Below, piece by piece: positions 14,608 to 21,604 of a stretch of 24,026 nucleotides of DNA. The translations under genes were made by a program, and so were the position numbers. Origin of the DNA: DATKZS01 sp035527835 [NCBI: bacterium] (GTDB lineage Bacteria; RBG-13-61-14); contig DATKZS010000078.1 of the NCBI GenBank assembly GCA_035527835.1, forward strand, positions 1-24,026. Reading direction: 5' to 3'. The stretch's first letter is position 1, and each line of letters begins with the position of its first letter. Below the pieces are notes generated by a model. That model was not told the origin of the DNA. It saw only the letters and a list, made by a program, of their open reading frames with translations, and searched no databases.

Positions 14608-16344
14608 ATGAAGTTGGTGATTGTGGGCGGAGTGGCGGGCGGGGCCTCGGCGGCGGCCCGGGCGCGGAGGCTGGATGAGAGGGCCCGGATCGTGCTGATC
14701 GAGCGTGGCAAGTACGTGTCGTTCGCGAACTGCGGGCTGCCTTATTACATCGGCGGCGAGATCAAGCAGCGCTCCGAGCTCCTGGTCAGCACGCCGGAGA
14801 AGCTCCGCGACCGTTTTCTGATTGACGTGCGCGTCAATTCCCTGGCGGTCTCGATTGACCGCGCGCACAAAAAAGTCACGGTTCGGGACCTGGCCGCCGG
14901 CCGCGTTTACGATGAGAGCTACGAGAAGCTCATCCTCTCTCCCGGCGCCGCTCCCATCCGTCCGCCGCTGCCCGGCGCCGGTCTCGATACGGTGCTCACG
15001 CTGCGCAACCTCCCGGACACCGACCGCATCAAGTCGTTCATCAAGAAAAAGAGGATCAAGTCGGCGGGGATCGTGGGCGGCGGCTTCATCGGCCTGGAGA
15101 TGGCGGAGGCCCTGGCGGGCCGCGGCGTGAAGGTGGCCATCATCGAGATGCTGGCCCAGGTCATGGCGCCGCTGGATTACGAGATGGCGGCGATCATCCA
15201 CAACCACCTGCGGGAGAAGGGCGTGGAGCTGTTGCTGTCCGAGCGGGTCGAGTCGTTCGAGAAGAGGAAGGGCCGGACGGTGGTGCGGACGGCGTCGGGC
15301 CGGGAGGTCGCGGCCGACCTGGTCATCCTGTCGGTGGGGGTAAGGCCGGAGGTCGAGCTGGCGAAGAGCGCCGGGCTGGAGATCGGCGCGCGCGGCGGCA
15401 TTGTGGTGGACCAGGGGCTGCGCACCTCGGACCCCGACGTGTTCGCCGTGGGCGACGCCATCGAGGTCACGGACCTCGTGACCGGCGCGAGCTCGCTGGT
15501 GCCTCTGGCCGGGCCGGCCAACAAGCAGGGCCGCATCGCCGCCGACAACGCGCTCGGCCGCTCCGTGGCCTTCAAGGGCGTGCAGGGCACGAGCGTGGTC
15601 CGGGTCTTCGACCTCGCCGCCGCGTCCACCGGCGCCTCCGAGAAGACGCTCATGCGCCTTAACCGGCCCTGCCGCGTCTCCTATACCCACTCATCGTCCC
15701 ACGCCTCCTACTACCCCGGGGCCGAGCGCGTGTCCATCAAGCTGATCTTCGAGCCGCGGACCGGAAAGATCCTGGGCGCGCAGGTGGTGGGCAGGGACGG
15801 AGTGGACAAGCGCATTGACGTGCTCGCCACCGCCATCCGCGCCGGCATGACCGTGTTCGATCTCGAAGAGCTCGAGCTCGCCTATGCCCCGCCCTACGGC
15901 TCGGCCAAGGACCCGGTCAACGTGGCCGGCTTCGTCGCCGCCAACCTCCTGAAAGGCGACGTCGAGAACGTGAACTGGAACGAGCTCGACGAGCTGGATG
16001 AAAAGAACGCCGTCCTCGTTGACCTGCGCGACGCCGATGAGCTCGAGGAGTTCGGGCAGATCGGCGACTCTATCCACATCCCGCTCAACGACCTGCGCGG
16101 CCGCCTCTCCGAGCTTGACCGCGACAAGACCTATTACCTCTACTGCGCGGTCGGGCTCCGCGGCTACATCGGCTGCCGCATTCTGGTCCAGCACGGGTTC
16201 AAGGCCAAAAACCTGAGCGGCGGCATCGTCACCTGGGACGAGCCGAACCAGGACGCCAGGTCTGCAACCAAGGCAGGCGGTCAAAAAAAGAAATCCGGCG
16301 GCGCGCGGACGGGGGCCAAAAAGAAGCGGCGGGCGGGCGCCTGA
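14608..16344 (+). CDS. CoA-disulfide reductase/NADH oxidase-type flavoprotein with C-terminal rhodanese domain
   Basis: A 578-residue FAD/NAD(P)H oxidoreductase. The FAD-binding GGVAGGASAAARAR lies at residues 7-20, the redox cysteine C42 in SFANCGLPYYIGG (the single active-site cysteine of CoA-disulfide reductases), the NAD(P)H-binding GGFIGLEMAEALA near 158-170, and the second FAD motif VFAVGDAIEV. The dimerisation domain follows. A rhodanese domain occupies about residues 463-552 (VLVDLRDADELEEFGQIGDSIHIPL) with active-site C513 in CAVGLRG. The fusion is known as a CoADR-RHD enzyme and is associated with reduction of CoA disulfides, persulfides or polysulfides. The C-terminus is a Lys-rich tail. 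The start is set by GGGAGG 12 bases upstream, a rather long spacing. Single gene, convergent with dodecin. Confidence 0.94.
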   Translation: MKLVIVGGVAGGASAAARARRLDERARIVLIERGKYVSFANCGLPYYIGGEIKQRSELLVSTPEKLRDRFLIDVRVNSLAVSIDRAHKKVTVRDLAAGRVYDESYEKLILSPGAAPIRPPLPGAGLDTVLTLRNLPDTDRIKSFIKKKRIKSAGIVGGGFIGLEMAEALAGRGVKVAIIEMLAQVMAPLDYEMAAIIHNHLREKGVELLLSERVESFEKRKGRTVVRTASGREVAADLVILSVGVRPEVELAKSAGLEIGARGGIVVDQGLRTSDPDVFAVGDAIEVTDLVTGASSLVPLAGPANKQGRIAADNALGRSVAFKGVQGTSVVRVFDLAAASTGASEKTLMRLNRPCRVSYTHSSSHASYYPGAERVSIKLIFEPRTGKILGAQVVGRDGVDKRIDVLATAIRAGMTVFDLEELELAYAPPYGSAKDPVNVAGFVAANLLKGDVENVNWNELDELDEKNAVLVDLRDADELEEFGQIGDSIHIPLNDLRGRLSELDRDKTYYLYCAVGLRGYIGCRILVQHGFKAKNLSGGIVTWDEPNQDARSATKAGGQKKKSGGARTGAKKKRRAGA

Positions 16345-16375
16345 TCCATGCGCCCGGCCCGCCGCCGGTTTTCTT
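16326..16375 (+). terminator. GC-rich hairpin with T tract at the end of the CoADR gene
   Basis: 16326-16333 pairs with 16358-16365 (8 bp) and 16335-16340 with 16350-16355 (6 bp), with a small internal loop, followed by GGTTTTCTT. The TGA stop (16342-16344) is in the terminal loop. This fits an intrinsic terminator between convergent genes. Confidence 0.6.
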
Positions 16376-16400
16376 CAAGCCGCGGCCTGAAGAGTGGTGA

Positions 16401-16613
16401 TTATTTGCCCATGTACTTGAAGGACACCTTGACCCGGGCCCGATAGGCCGCCACCTTGCCGTTCTCGAGCTTCAGGTCCAGCTCGGTGATCTCGGCGACG
16501 CGAAGGTCCTTCAATGACTTCGACGCCGTCTCCACCGCGTTCTTCGCGGCCTCTTCCCACGACTTCGCGCTGGTCCCCACCAATTCGATGACCTTGTACG
16601 TGCTGTCCGTCAT
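16401..16613 (-). CDS. Dodecin family flavin-binding protein
   Basis: A 70-residue protein matching the dodecin family over its full length: YKVIELVGTSAKSWEEAAKNAVE at the N-terminus, LRVAEITELDLKLENGKV in the middle and AYRARVKVSFKY at the C-terminus. Dodecins form hollow dodecamers that store or buffer riboflavin, FMN or CoA. The position corresponding to the flavin-stacking Trp of archaeal dodecin falls in the LDLKLENGKV strand, where no Trp is seen; bacterial members vary here, so ligand preference is open. ATG at 16613 follows AAGGAGG. It is convergent with the FAD- and CoA-linked reductase, a suggestive but unproven pairing. Confidence 0.95.
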   Translation of the reverse strand: MTDSTYKVIELVGTSAKSWEEAAKNAVETASKSLKDLRVAEITELDLKLENGKVAAYRARVKVSFKYMGK

Positions 16614-16777
16614 GACAATCCTCCTTTCTGAAACTATGGTTTATGGGTTGCTGACTTTTATTACTCGACCCTTGCCGCCAATACTGAGGGGGAACCGGAC
16701 CATCGTCCCCCGAGCAATGCCGACTTTAGCAGGTAAAAAAAATCAATGCAAGGGCGCTCTGTTCAGAAAAATGGCGG

Positions 16778-16800
16778 CCAGTAGCCAGCAGCCAGTAGCC
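16778..16800. repeat. Three tandem 7-mers (ccagtag/ccagcag/ccagtag)
   Basis: Positions 16778-16800 read as three near-identical 7-base units plus two bases. It lies in the 704-base gap between dodecin and the next gene. It is short, with no coding support. Confidence 0.5.
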
Positions 16801-16831
16801 GGGGAAAAGCTCACGGGCGCCAACGATGATC

Positions 16832-16981
16832 TTTTCATGATTTCCGGGCGCCGTGCCGCGGCATGACCAACCGCTCTGAAAATAACCGGTGGCGGGGACA
16901 CTCTTGTCCCCGGCCGTTGGGCCGACAAGAGTGTCGGCCCCACCCCACCATTTTCATGATTTCCGGGCGCCGTCTCGCGGC
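16832..16981 (+). repeat. Direct repeat pair (about 31 bp) bracketing double-hairpin element copy 2
   Basis: 16832-16854 and 16951-16973 are identical over 23 bases (ttttcatgatttccgggcgc and three more), and the match extends to 31 bases with two mismatches. The double-hairpin element at 16877-16956 lies between them and overlaps the right copy. The distance between copies is 119 bases. Confidence 0.8.
16877..16956 (+). repeat. Dispersed double-hairpin element, copy 2
   Basis: An 80-bp element with ends TGAAAAT (16877-16883) and ATTTTCA (16950-16956), a 7-bp terminal inverted repeat. The core has GGGGACA-ctct-TGTCCCC and GGGCCGACA-agag-TGTCGGCCC, and the two hairpin loop regions are themselves reverse complements. 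It is nearly identical to the - strand copy at 7277-7354. Confidence 0.85.
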
Positions 16982-16983
16982 GC

Positions 16984-17317
16984 TGATTAATGATTGCAAT
17001 CGCGACGCCGATGCCTTATCATCGGCCCCAGGAGCGGAGACGGAAGACGAGGTTGGGCGGGCCGGGGAGCGGAAGCCAGGGCCAAGCCGCCCCGGCGGCG
17101 GCGGGAGAGGGAGGAGTGTCCGAGCAAAGGCTTCAAACCGGGTAAGCGAAAGCTCCGGGTCCTGCCGGCGCCGGCCAAGTCAATATCCAATCCAGCGATC
17201 AGAGAGGAACGGGCGGAGGGGGAAAGTCTCGAGTTGAACAAGGAGACGGAAAGGGACGTTGGTCCTGTCCCCCGGAGCCGTCGCGGGCGGCGGGTTTCCA
17301 GAGGAGAATGAACAGCT
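16984..17317 (+). other. Non-coding leader upstream of the GT-C gene, with a GAAA-tetraloop hairpin
   Basis: I see no credible gene here. The stretch is very GC-rich and contains a hairpin near 17138-17160: CCGG, a GUA bulge, AGC-GAAA-GCU, CCGG. A longer pairing GGGCGG/CCGCCC lies upstream near 17056-17090. This could be a structured 5' leader, but it does not match any riboswitch consensus I can recall. The ribosome binding site of the next gene (GAGGAG, 17301-17306) lies at its end. Confidence 0.3.
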
Positions 17318-18202
17318 ATGGCGGAAGGTGTTCAGGGCGGAAAGCGGATGGAACGGGCTTTCCGCCTTGTTTACATACTGGCAATCGTGGCGTTCCTCGC
17401 CTTGTTAGGGATCAGCATCGGGGGCCTGTGGGACGCGAATGTGGTGTGGGACGACTCCTACATGTTTGTGCGGTATGCGGACCACTTCCTGGCCGGGCAG
17501 GGGATATCGTGGAACCCGGGAGAGGGGCCGGTTTATGGATTGACCTCGCTGGGCTATTTTCTGGTGATCGTTCTCTTCCGGGCGCTCCTGCCGGGGCAAG
17601 CCGCGCTCACCGCGATGCTCGCCAGCCTCTCCGGCGCCCTGGTCTTCATCATACTGATGTTCATCCTGCTTGGACGGGCGATTCCGGCCGGCGGCAAGGC
17701 CAAGCAGGCGATCAGGTTTTTCATCATCGGGTCCCTGGGGCTAAGCATTGACCCATGGCGAGTACATTGCCTGGACGGCATGGACACGACCTTCGCCCTG
17801 GCCTGGCTCACCCTCTATTTCCTGATCGCCAAATGGCGGCAGCAGGCGCCGCGCCCAGCCGGCGCGGTCATTATGGGAATTGTCGGCGGGCTCAGCTATT
17901 GGGCGCGGCCGGATCTGTGCCTGTACGCCGGTCTGATACCTTTGGTCATGCTGGTCCTGGAGCGGGACCGCAGAGCGCGGAAACTTTCGGTCCTCACCCT
18001 CGTCATAACGGGAGCGCTGACTGGGGGGGGTGATGTTGTTCTCATTCTGGTATTTCCACACTTCCCTGCCGCTCCCGTTCTATGCCAAGAGCCTGTCGGG
18101 CTACGGCGCCTTTTTCGTGCGGCAGTATCGGTTCCATCCCATCATGGAACTGCTGACTTTCATGTCGGCCTATTGGTACTTCTTCGTCCTGATCGGGCTT
18201 GA
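17318..18202 (+). CDS. GT-C-like membrane glycosyltransferase, N-terminal fragment (frameshifted)
   Basis: The open frame codes for 294 residues, of which about the first 236 are genuine. They show membrane helices (first at about residues 16-38) and the loop WDDSYMFVRYADHFLAGQGISWNPGEGPVYGLTSLGY, the acidic DD motif and NPGE..VYG.TS pattern of AftB-like GT-C glycosyltransferases that use polyprenyl-phosphate sugars. At a run of eight G (18023-18030) the frame becomes wrong; residues after this (GGGDVVLILV onward) lose the membrane-protein character. Removing one G joins it to the next frame and yields about 550 residues. ATG at 17318 follows GAGGAG with an 11-base gap. Donor and acceptor are unknown; a surface polysaccharide role is inferred. 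Confidence 0.75.
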   Translation: MAEGVQGGKRMERAFRLVYILAIVAFLALLGISIGGLWDANVVWDDSYMFVRYADHFLAGQGISWNPGEGPVYGLTSLGYFLVIVLFRALLPGQAALTAMLASLSGALVFIILMFILLGRAIPAGGKAKQAIRFFIIGSLGLSIDPWRVHCLDGMDTTFALAWLTLYFLIAKWRQQAPRPAGAVIMGIVGGLSYWARPDLCLYAGLIPLVMLVLERDRRARKLSVLTLVITGALTGGGDVVLILVFPHFPAAPVLCQEPVGLRRLFRAAVSVPSHHGTADFHVGLLVLLRPDRA

Positions 18203-18971
18203 CCTCGGTATCAACTCCCGGTCGTGGCTGAGAAAGGAGTACGCCGTGGAGACCGGAGCGCTGGCCGCCGCCATTGGGTTCATCTTTTACTATCTGTTTT
18301 TCGTGCTCCAGATTATGCCTTTCCGGTTCAGGTTCTACATGCCCGTGTTGCCGGCACTGATGCTGCTCGCGGCGAAAAGCGCGGCGGGCCTGCTGGAGCG
18401 CCTGGAGCGTGAGGCGGGGGGCGCGGGCCGGAAGGCGCCGGAGCTTGCCTGGGTGGTGTTCATGATCTTTATGACGGGAGCGTTTTTCCCGTGCGGGGTC
18501 ATGGTATCGCAGTTCGGGGTCAGGGCCTGGAGCGAGCCGGGGTACGGCTCCATGAGCGTTGTCAATCAGTACCGGAAGCGATGGACCAAGGTCTGGGTCG
18601 GTCTGGAAGAATTCGCGGCTCTGCCGGACGACTTCACGTTTGCGACCACGGAGGTCGGGCTCTTGGGAGTGATGAACCCGAACAAGCGCGTGATTGACCT
18701 GGCCGGACTCCACGACCTCGACCTCGTCCGCCACGGCTTTTCCGCCGAGCGGCTATTCAAGAACGACCAGCCCGACCTGATCTACATTCCGTACTGGCAT
18801 TACAAGCTGATGATTGATCAGATTCTCGAGAGCGAGGAGTTCAAGCGCGGCTACGATTACTATCCGGCGAATGCCATCGGCGCCCAGATGGGACTGGCCC
18901 TTAACAAGCAGAGCAAGTATTACGGGCGGATGAAAGAGATCGCGCAGAGGTTTGTTAACACTGGCCGCTAG
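18030..18971 (+). CDS. GT-C-like membrane glycosyltransferase, C-terminal fragment (frameshifted)
   Basis: The second part of the gene begun at 17318, in the next frame. The frame resumes at the G8 run with VMLFSFWYFHTSLPLPFYAKS, the 'LP.PFYAK' loop common in AftB-like GT-C proteins, then further membrane helices (about residues 40-60, 75-115, 140-160 of this fragment). A soluble C-terminal part follows, with ATTEVGLLG and RVIDLAGLHD. The listed start (GTG at 18030) has no ribosome binding site and falls inside the G run, so independent translation is unlikely. One extra G from sequencing, a recent mutation, or a slippage-controlled tract would each explain the split. Confidence 0.75.
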   Translation: MMLFSFWYFHTSLPLPFYAKSLSGYGAFFVRQYRFHPIMELLTFMSAYWYFFVLIGLDLGINSRSWLRKEYAVETGALAAAIGFIFYYLFFVLQIMPFRFRFYMPVLPALMLLAAKSAAGLLERLEREAGGAGRKAPELAWVVFMIFMTGAFFPCGVMVSQFGVRAWSEPGYGSMSVVNQYRKRWTKVWVGLEEFAALPDDFTFATTEVGLLGVMNPNKRVIDLAGLHDLDLVRHGFSAERLFKNDQPDLIYIPYWHYKLMIDQILESEEFKRGYDYYPANAIGAQMGLALNKQSKYYGRMKEIAQRFVNTGR

Positions 18972-19063
18972 TCGCGGTCCGGCTTGCCGGGCCAGGACTC
19001 AAGTCTCGTCAGGCTTTATCGCTTTGAAGCTCGCCTCTATGATTCAACCTCTTTAAGACCGGA

Positions 19064-19092
19064 TTGAAACAGTCAAGGGATTGGTTTATATT
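19064..19092 (+). promoter_or_regulatory. Sigma-70-type promoter for the YycJ-like gene
   Basis: TTGAAA (19064-19069), 17-base spacer, TATATT (19087-19092), about 85 bases before the ATG at 19178. The local sequence is markedly AT-richer than its surroundings. Confidence 0.65.
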
Positions 19093-19177
19093 TAAGCTAA
19101 CGCCCGGCGCTTAAAAGATCGGTATTCCATGGCTGTAACGGCGCCGGCATTGGCCGAAGGGATTTAGGAGACGGAAG

Positions 19178-19930
19178 ATGAGGCTGTGCGTGTTGGGGAG
19201 CGGGAGCAGGGGCCACGCGGTGTACGTGGAAGCGGGCGAGACCCGGGTCCTCTTCGACGCCGGCTTCACCGGGCTCGAGCTCAAGCGCCGCCTCTCCTCC
19301 GTCGGCGTGGACGCGGCCGGCCTCAGTGCCATCGTCATCTCCCACGAGCACTCCGACCACGTCGCCGGCCTCCGCGCCCTGGCCAAGCGCCTGCCCGTCT
19401 ACGCCACCGAAGGCACCTTTTCCTGGATCAGCAACCGATTCACCTTTAACGGCACCGAGGTCATCCGCCCGGGCGAGTGGTATGCGATCGGCCCTCTCCG
19501 CTTCCTCCCCGTCAGCGTGTCGCACGACGCCGAGGAGCCGGTGGGCTTCGTGATCCAGGACGGAGACTGCCGCGCCGCCGTCGTCACCGACCTCGGCGTC
19601 GTCACCAAGTCCGTGCAGCACCTGCTCCATGACCTCGACCTCGCCGTGATCGAGTCCAACCACGACCCCCGCATGTTGATTGAAGGGCCATATCCCTGGG
19701 ACCTCAAGCAGCGCATCAAGGGACGGCTGGGCCACCTCTCCAACCCGCAGGCCGCCGAGCTCATCGCATCCATCTCCCATCCCGGGCTGCGCCACGTCAT
19801 GGTCGCCCACCTCTCCGAGACCAACAACACCCCGGCCCTCGCCTCCGCCTCCGCCCACGACGCCGTTCCCGAATCCTGCCGCGTCCACGCCTGCTGCCAG
19901 GCCCGGCCCGCGCCCATGATCAAGCTGTGA
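19178..19930 (+). CDS. YycJ/WalJ-type metallo-beta-lactamase-fold hydrolase
   Basis: A 250-residue protein. GSGSRGHAVYVEAGETRVLFDAGF at residues 7-30 and the metal site SHEHSDHVAGL (H56, H58, D60, H61) define the metallo-beta-lactamase fold. Later ligands are likely in VSHDAEEPVGF, VTDLGVVT and NHD, and LGHLSNPQAAELI is typical of the YycJ/VicX group. In Firmicutes YycJ/WalJ is linked to the WalRK envelope regulon, and in other phyla the family is viewed as a DNA-processing nuclease; no WalRK genes are in this window, so the cell role is open. ATG at 19178 has GGAG about nine bases upstream. It is a single gene behind its own promoter. Confidence 0.9.
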   Translation: MRLCVLGSGSRGHAVYVEAGETRVLFDAGFTGLELKRRLSSVGVDAAGLSAIVISHEHSDHVAGLRALAKRLPVYATEGTFSWISNRFTFNGTEVIRPGEWYAIGPLRFLPVSVSHDAEEPVGFVIQDGDCRAAVVTDLGVVTKSVQHLLHDLDLAVIESNHDPRMLIEGPYPWDLKQRIKGRLGHLSNPQAAELIASISHPGLRHVMVAHLSETNNTPALASASAHDAVPESCRVHACCQARPAPMIKL

Positions 19931-19950
19931 CCTTTCAGGGCCGCTCAAAA

Positions 19951-20085
19951 TAAGAAGCAAGAAGCCAGAAGCCAGAATCAAGAAGCCGGAAGCAAGAAGC
20001 CGGAAGCCGGAAGCAAGAAGCCAGAAGCCGGAAGCAAGTTCTTCTCCTTGATTCTTGTTTCTTGATTCTTACTTCTTGCTTCTTA
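19951..20085. repeat. 'gaagcaagaagcc' tandem/inverted repeat
   Basis: The left part (19951-20038) is a run of degenerate 7-base units (gaagcca, gaagccg, gaagcaa). The right part (20041-20085) holds the complementary units (cttgatt, cttcttg). The outermost 14 bases, 19951-19964 and 20072-20085, are exact reverse complements. It is followed by two copies of 'gttcatctg' (about 20090-20109). All lie in the 325-base gap before purB; no gene is seen there. Confidence 0.75.
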
Positions 20086-20149
20086 TCCGCGTTCATCTGT
20101 GTTCATCTGCGTTAAAAAAATGACCCTGCCCCCAACACCGGCCCCCTAT

Positions 20150-20179
20150 TTGCCAGCAACGCACAAAATGAATTATATT
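20150..20179 (+). promoter_or_regulatory. Candidate promoter for purB
   Basis: TTGCCA (20150-20155), 18-base spacer, TATATT (20174-20179), about 75 bases before the purB ATG. The spacer is slightly long, but it is the best match in the gap. Confidence 0.45.
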
Positions 20180-20182
20180 TTG

Positions 20183-20215
20183 CTTGGCGGTCTTGGCGTC
20201 TTGGCGGTTGATTTT
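20183..20215 (+). repeat. Solitary right arm of the 'ccaag' repeat in the purB leader
   Basis: The sequence cttggcggtcttggcgtcttggcgg and the following gttgatttt matches the right arms of the elements at 11381-11455 and 14286-14495, but no left arm is present nearby. It would lie within the untranslated leader of purB. Confidence 0.7.
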
Positions 20216-20255
20216 CGCCTGACGCCCGCCCCGAAAAATCCGTGAGGAGACGCGC

Positions 20256-21581
20256 ATGATTCCCAGGTACACCCGTCCGGAAATGGCCAGGATATGGACC
20301 GACCAGCATCGGCTCGACGTCTGGCTCAAGATCGAGACCCTGGCCGTCGAGGGCTGGGCCAAAATCGGAAAGGTCCCCCGGCGCGACGCCGCCGTCATCC
20401 TGAAACGCGCCGGCTATGATCTCGAGCGCGTGTTCGCGATCGAGAAGGTCACCCGCCACGACGTGGTCGCCTTCACCCAGTCCATGGCGGAGAAGGTGAA
20501 CCACCCGGCGTCCCGCTGGATCCACTTCGGGCTCACCAGCTCCGACGTGCTCGACACCTGTTTCGCGGTCCAGCTCGTCGAGGCCGCGGACCTCTTGATC
20601 AAGGACATCAAGGAATTCATGAAGGTCCTGAAAAGGAAGGCCATGAAGTACCGGCACACGGTCATGATCGGCCGCAGCCACGGCATCCACGCGGAGCCCA
20701 TCACCTTCGGCCTCACCATGGCGCTGTGGTACGACGAGATGGGCCGGAACCTGGAGCGCATGACGCGCGCCCGGGAGGCCGTCCGCGTCGGCCAGATCTC
20801 CGGCGCCGTCGGCACCTACGCCCACCTCGATCCCCGCGTCGAAAAGCACGTGATGAAAAAGCTCGGACTGAAGACGCCCAACATCACCACCCAGGTGCTC
20901 CAGCGCGACCGGCACGCGGAATACTTCACGACGCTGGCCGTGGTCGCGTCGTCGCTGGAAAAGTTTTCCATCCAGGTCCGGCACTGGCAGCGCACCGAGG
21001 TCCTGGAGGCCGAGGAGTTCTTCCATCAGGGCCAGAAAGGCAGCTCGGCCATGCCCCATAAACGCAACCCCATCGCCTCCGAGAACACCACCGGTCTCGC
21101 CCGCGTGGTCCGCGCCGCCGCCGTCCCCGCCCTCGAAAACGTCGCCCTCTGGCACGAGCGCGACATCAGCCACAGCTCGGTCGAGCGCGTCATCGCGCCC
21201 GACGCCACCATCGCCCTCGACTACACGCTCGCGCGCTTCACCGGCATCGTGGACCGGCTCATCGTCTACCCCGAGCGCATGAAACAGAACCTCGCGCTCA
21301 CCCGCGGCCTCTTCCACTCCGAAGGCGTGCTCCTCGCCCTGGTGCAAAAGGGCCTCACCCGCGAGCAGGCCTACGCCCTGGTCCAAAAAAACGCCATGAA
21401 GGTCTGGGAGGAAGGCAAAAAGGATTTCCTGGCCTACCTCCTCGACGACCCCGAAATACTGCACCATCTTGGCGCCCAGGCCCTCGCCGACTGCTTTGAC
21501 CGGAAACACCTGCTCTCCAAGGTGGACATGATCTTCAATCGAGTGTTTGCGGCGAAGAAGGGTCAGGGAAGGAATCTATGA
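20256..21581 (+). CDS. purB: Adenylosuccinate lyase
   Basis: A 441-residue fumarase/aspartase-superfamily lyase acting twice in purine synthesis: SAICAR to AICAR plus fumarate, and adenylosuccinate to AMP plus fumarate. Visible features are RYTRPEM at the N-terminus, HDVVAF, HFGLTSSDVLDT, GRSHGIHAEP with the catalytic His, and the superfamily signature GSSAMPHKRNP at residues 262-272. Length is typical of the short bacterial form. ATG at 20256 has GAGGAGA upstream with good spacing. It is a housekeeping gene with GC-rich codons like most of the window; the restriction-modification genes begin only 23 bases after its stop. Confidence 0.97.
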   Translation: MIPRYTRPEMARIWTDQHRLDVWLKIETLAVEGWAKIGKVPRRDAAVILKRAGYDLERVFAIEKVTRHDVVAFTQSMAEKVNHPASRWIHFGLTSSDVLDTCFAVQLVEAADLLIKDIKEFMKVLKRKAMKYRHTVMIGRSHGIHAEPITFGLTMALWYDEMGRNLERMTRAREAVRVGQISGAVGTYAHLDPRVEKHVMKKLGLKTPNITTQVLQRDRHAEYFTTLAVVASSLEKFSIQVRHWQRTEVLEAEEFFHQGQKGSSAMPHKRNPIASENTTGLARVVRAAAVPALENVALWHERDISHSSVERVIAPDATIALDYTLARFTGIVDRLIVYPERMKQNLALTRGLFHSEGVLLALVQKGLTREQAYALVQKNAMKVWEEGKKDFLAYLLDDPEILHHLGAQALADCFDRKHLLSKVDMIFNRVFAAKKGQGRNL

Positions 21582-21604
21582 TAAAATATCAATTAAGGTG
21601 AAGG

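Noticed and set aside
14335-15690. Long open frame (451 codons) on the - strand opposite the CoADR gene
   Set aside because: It is a GC-rich codon shadow: its product has no family features, is rich in His/Arg/Asp/Val, and lies fully opposite a gene with clear FAD and NAD motifs.
17122-17175. Cyclic-di-GMP (GEMM) riboswitch, prompted by the GAAA hairpin and nearby 'caaag'
   Set aside because: The order of the conserved pieces is wrong: the GACGCAAAGCC segment expected after the GAAA hairpin is absent. Kept only as a possible structured leader.
16863-17237. Possible + strand gene covering the double-hairpin element
   Set aside because: Its N-terminal residues are the translation of the repeat itself; the rest is Arg/Gly/Ser-rich without family features.
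17308-17751. Alternative ATG at 17308, close to the same ribosome binding site as the GT-C gene
   Set aside because: The frame has no membrane character and stops after 147 codons; the frame from 17318 shows clear GT-C loops and helices.
19951-20040. Regular short units that could suggest a CRISPR array
   Set aside because: The units are only 7 bases, contiguous and degenerate, with no spacers and no cas genes; they form one arm of an inverted repeat.
20112-21509. 465-codon - strand frame opposite purB
   Set aside because: An antisense shadow of a well-conserved enzyme, running into repeat DNA at its end.
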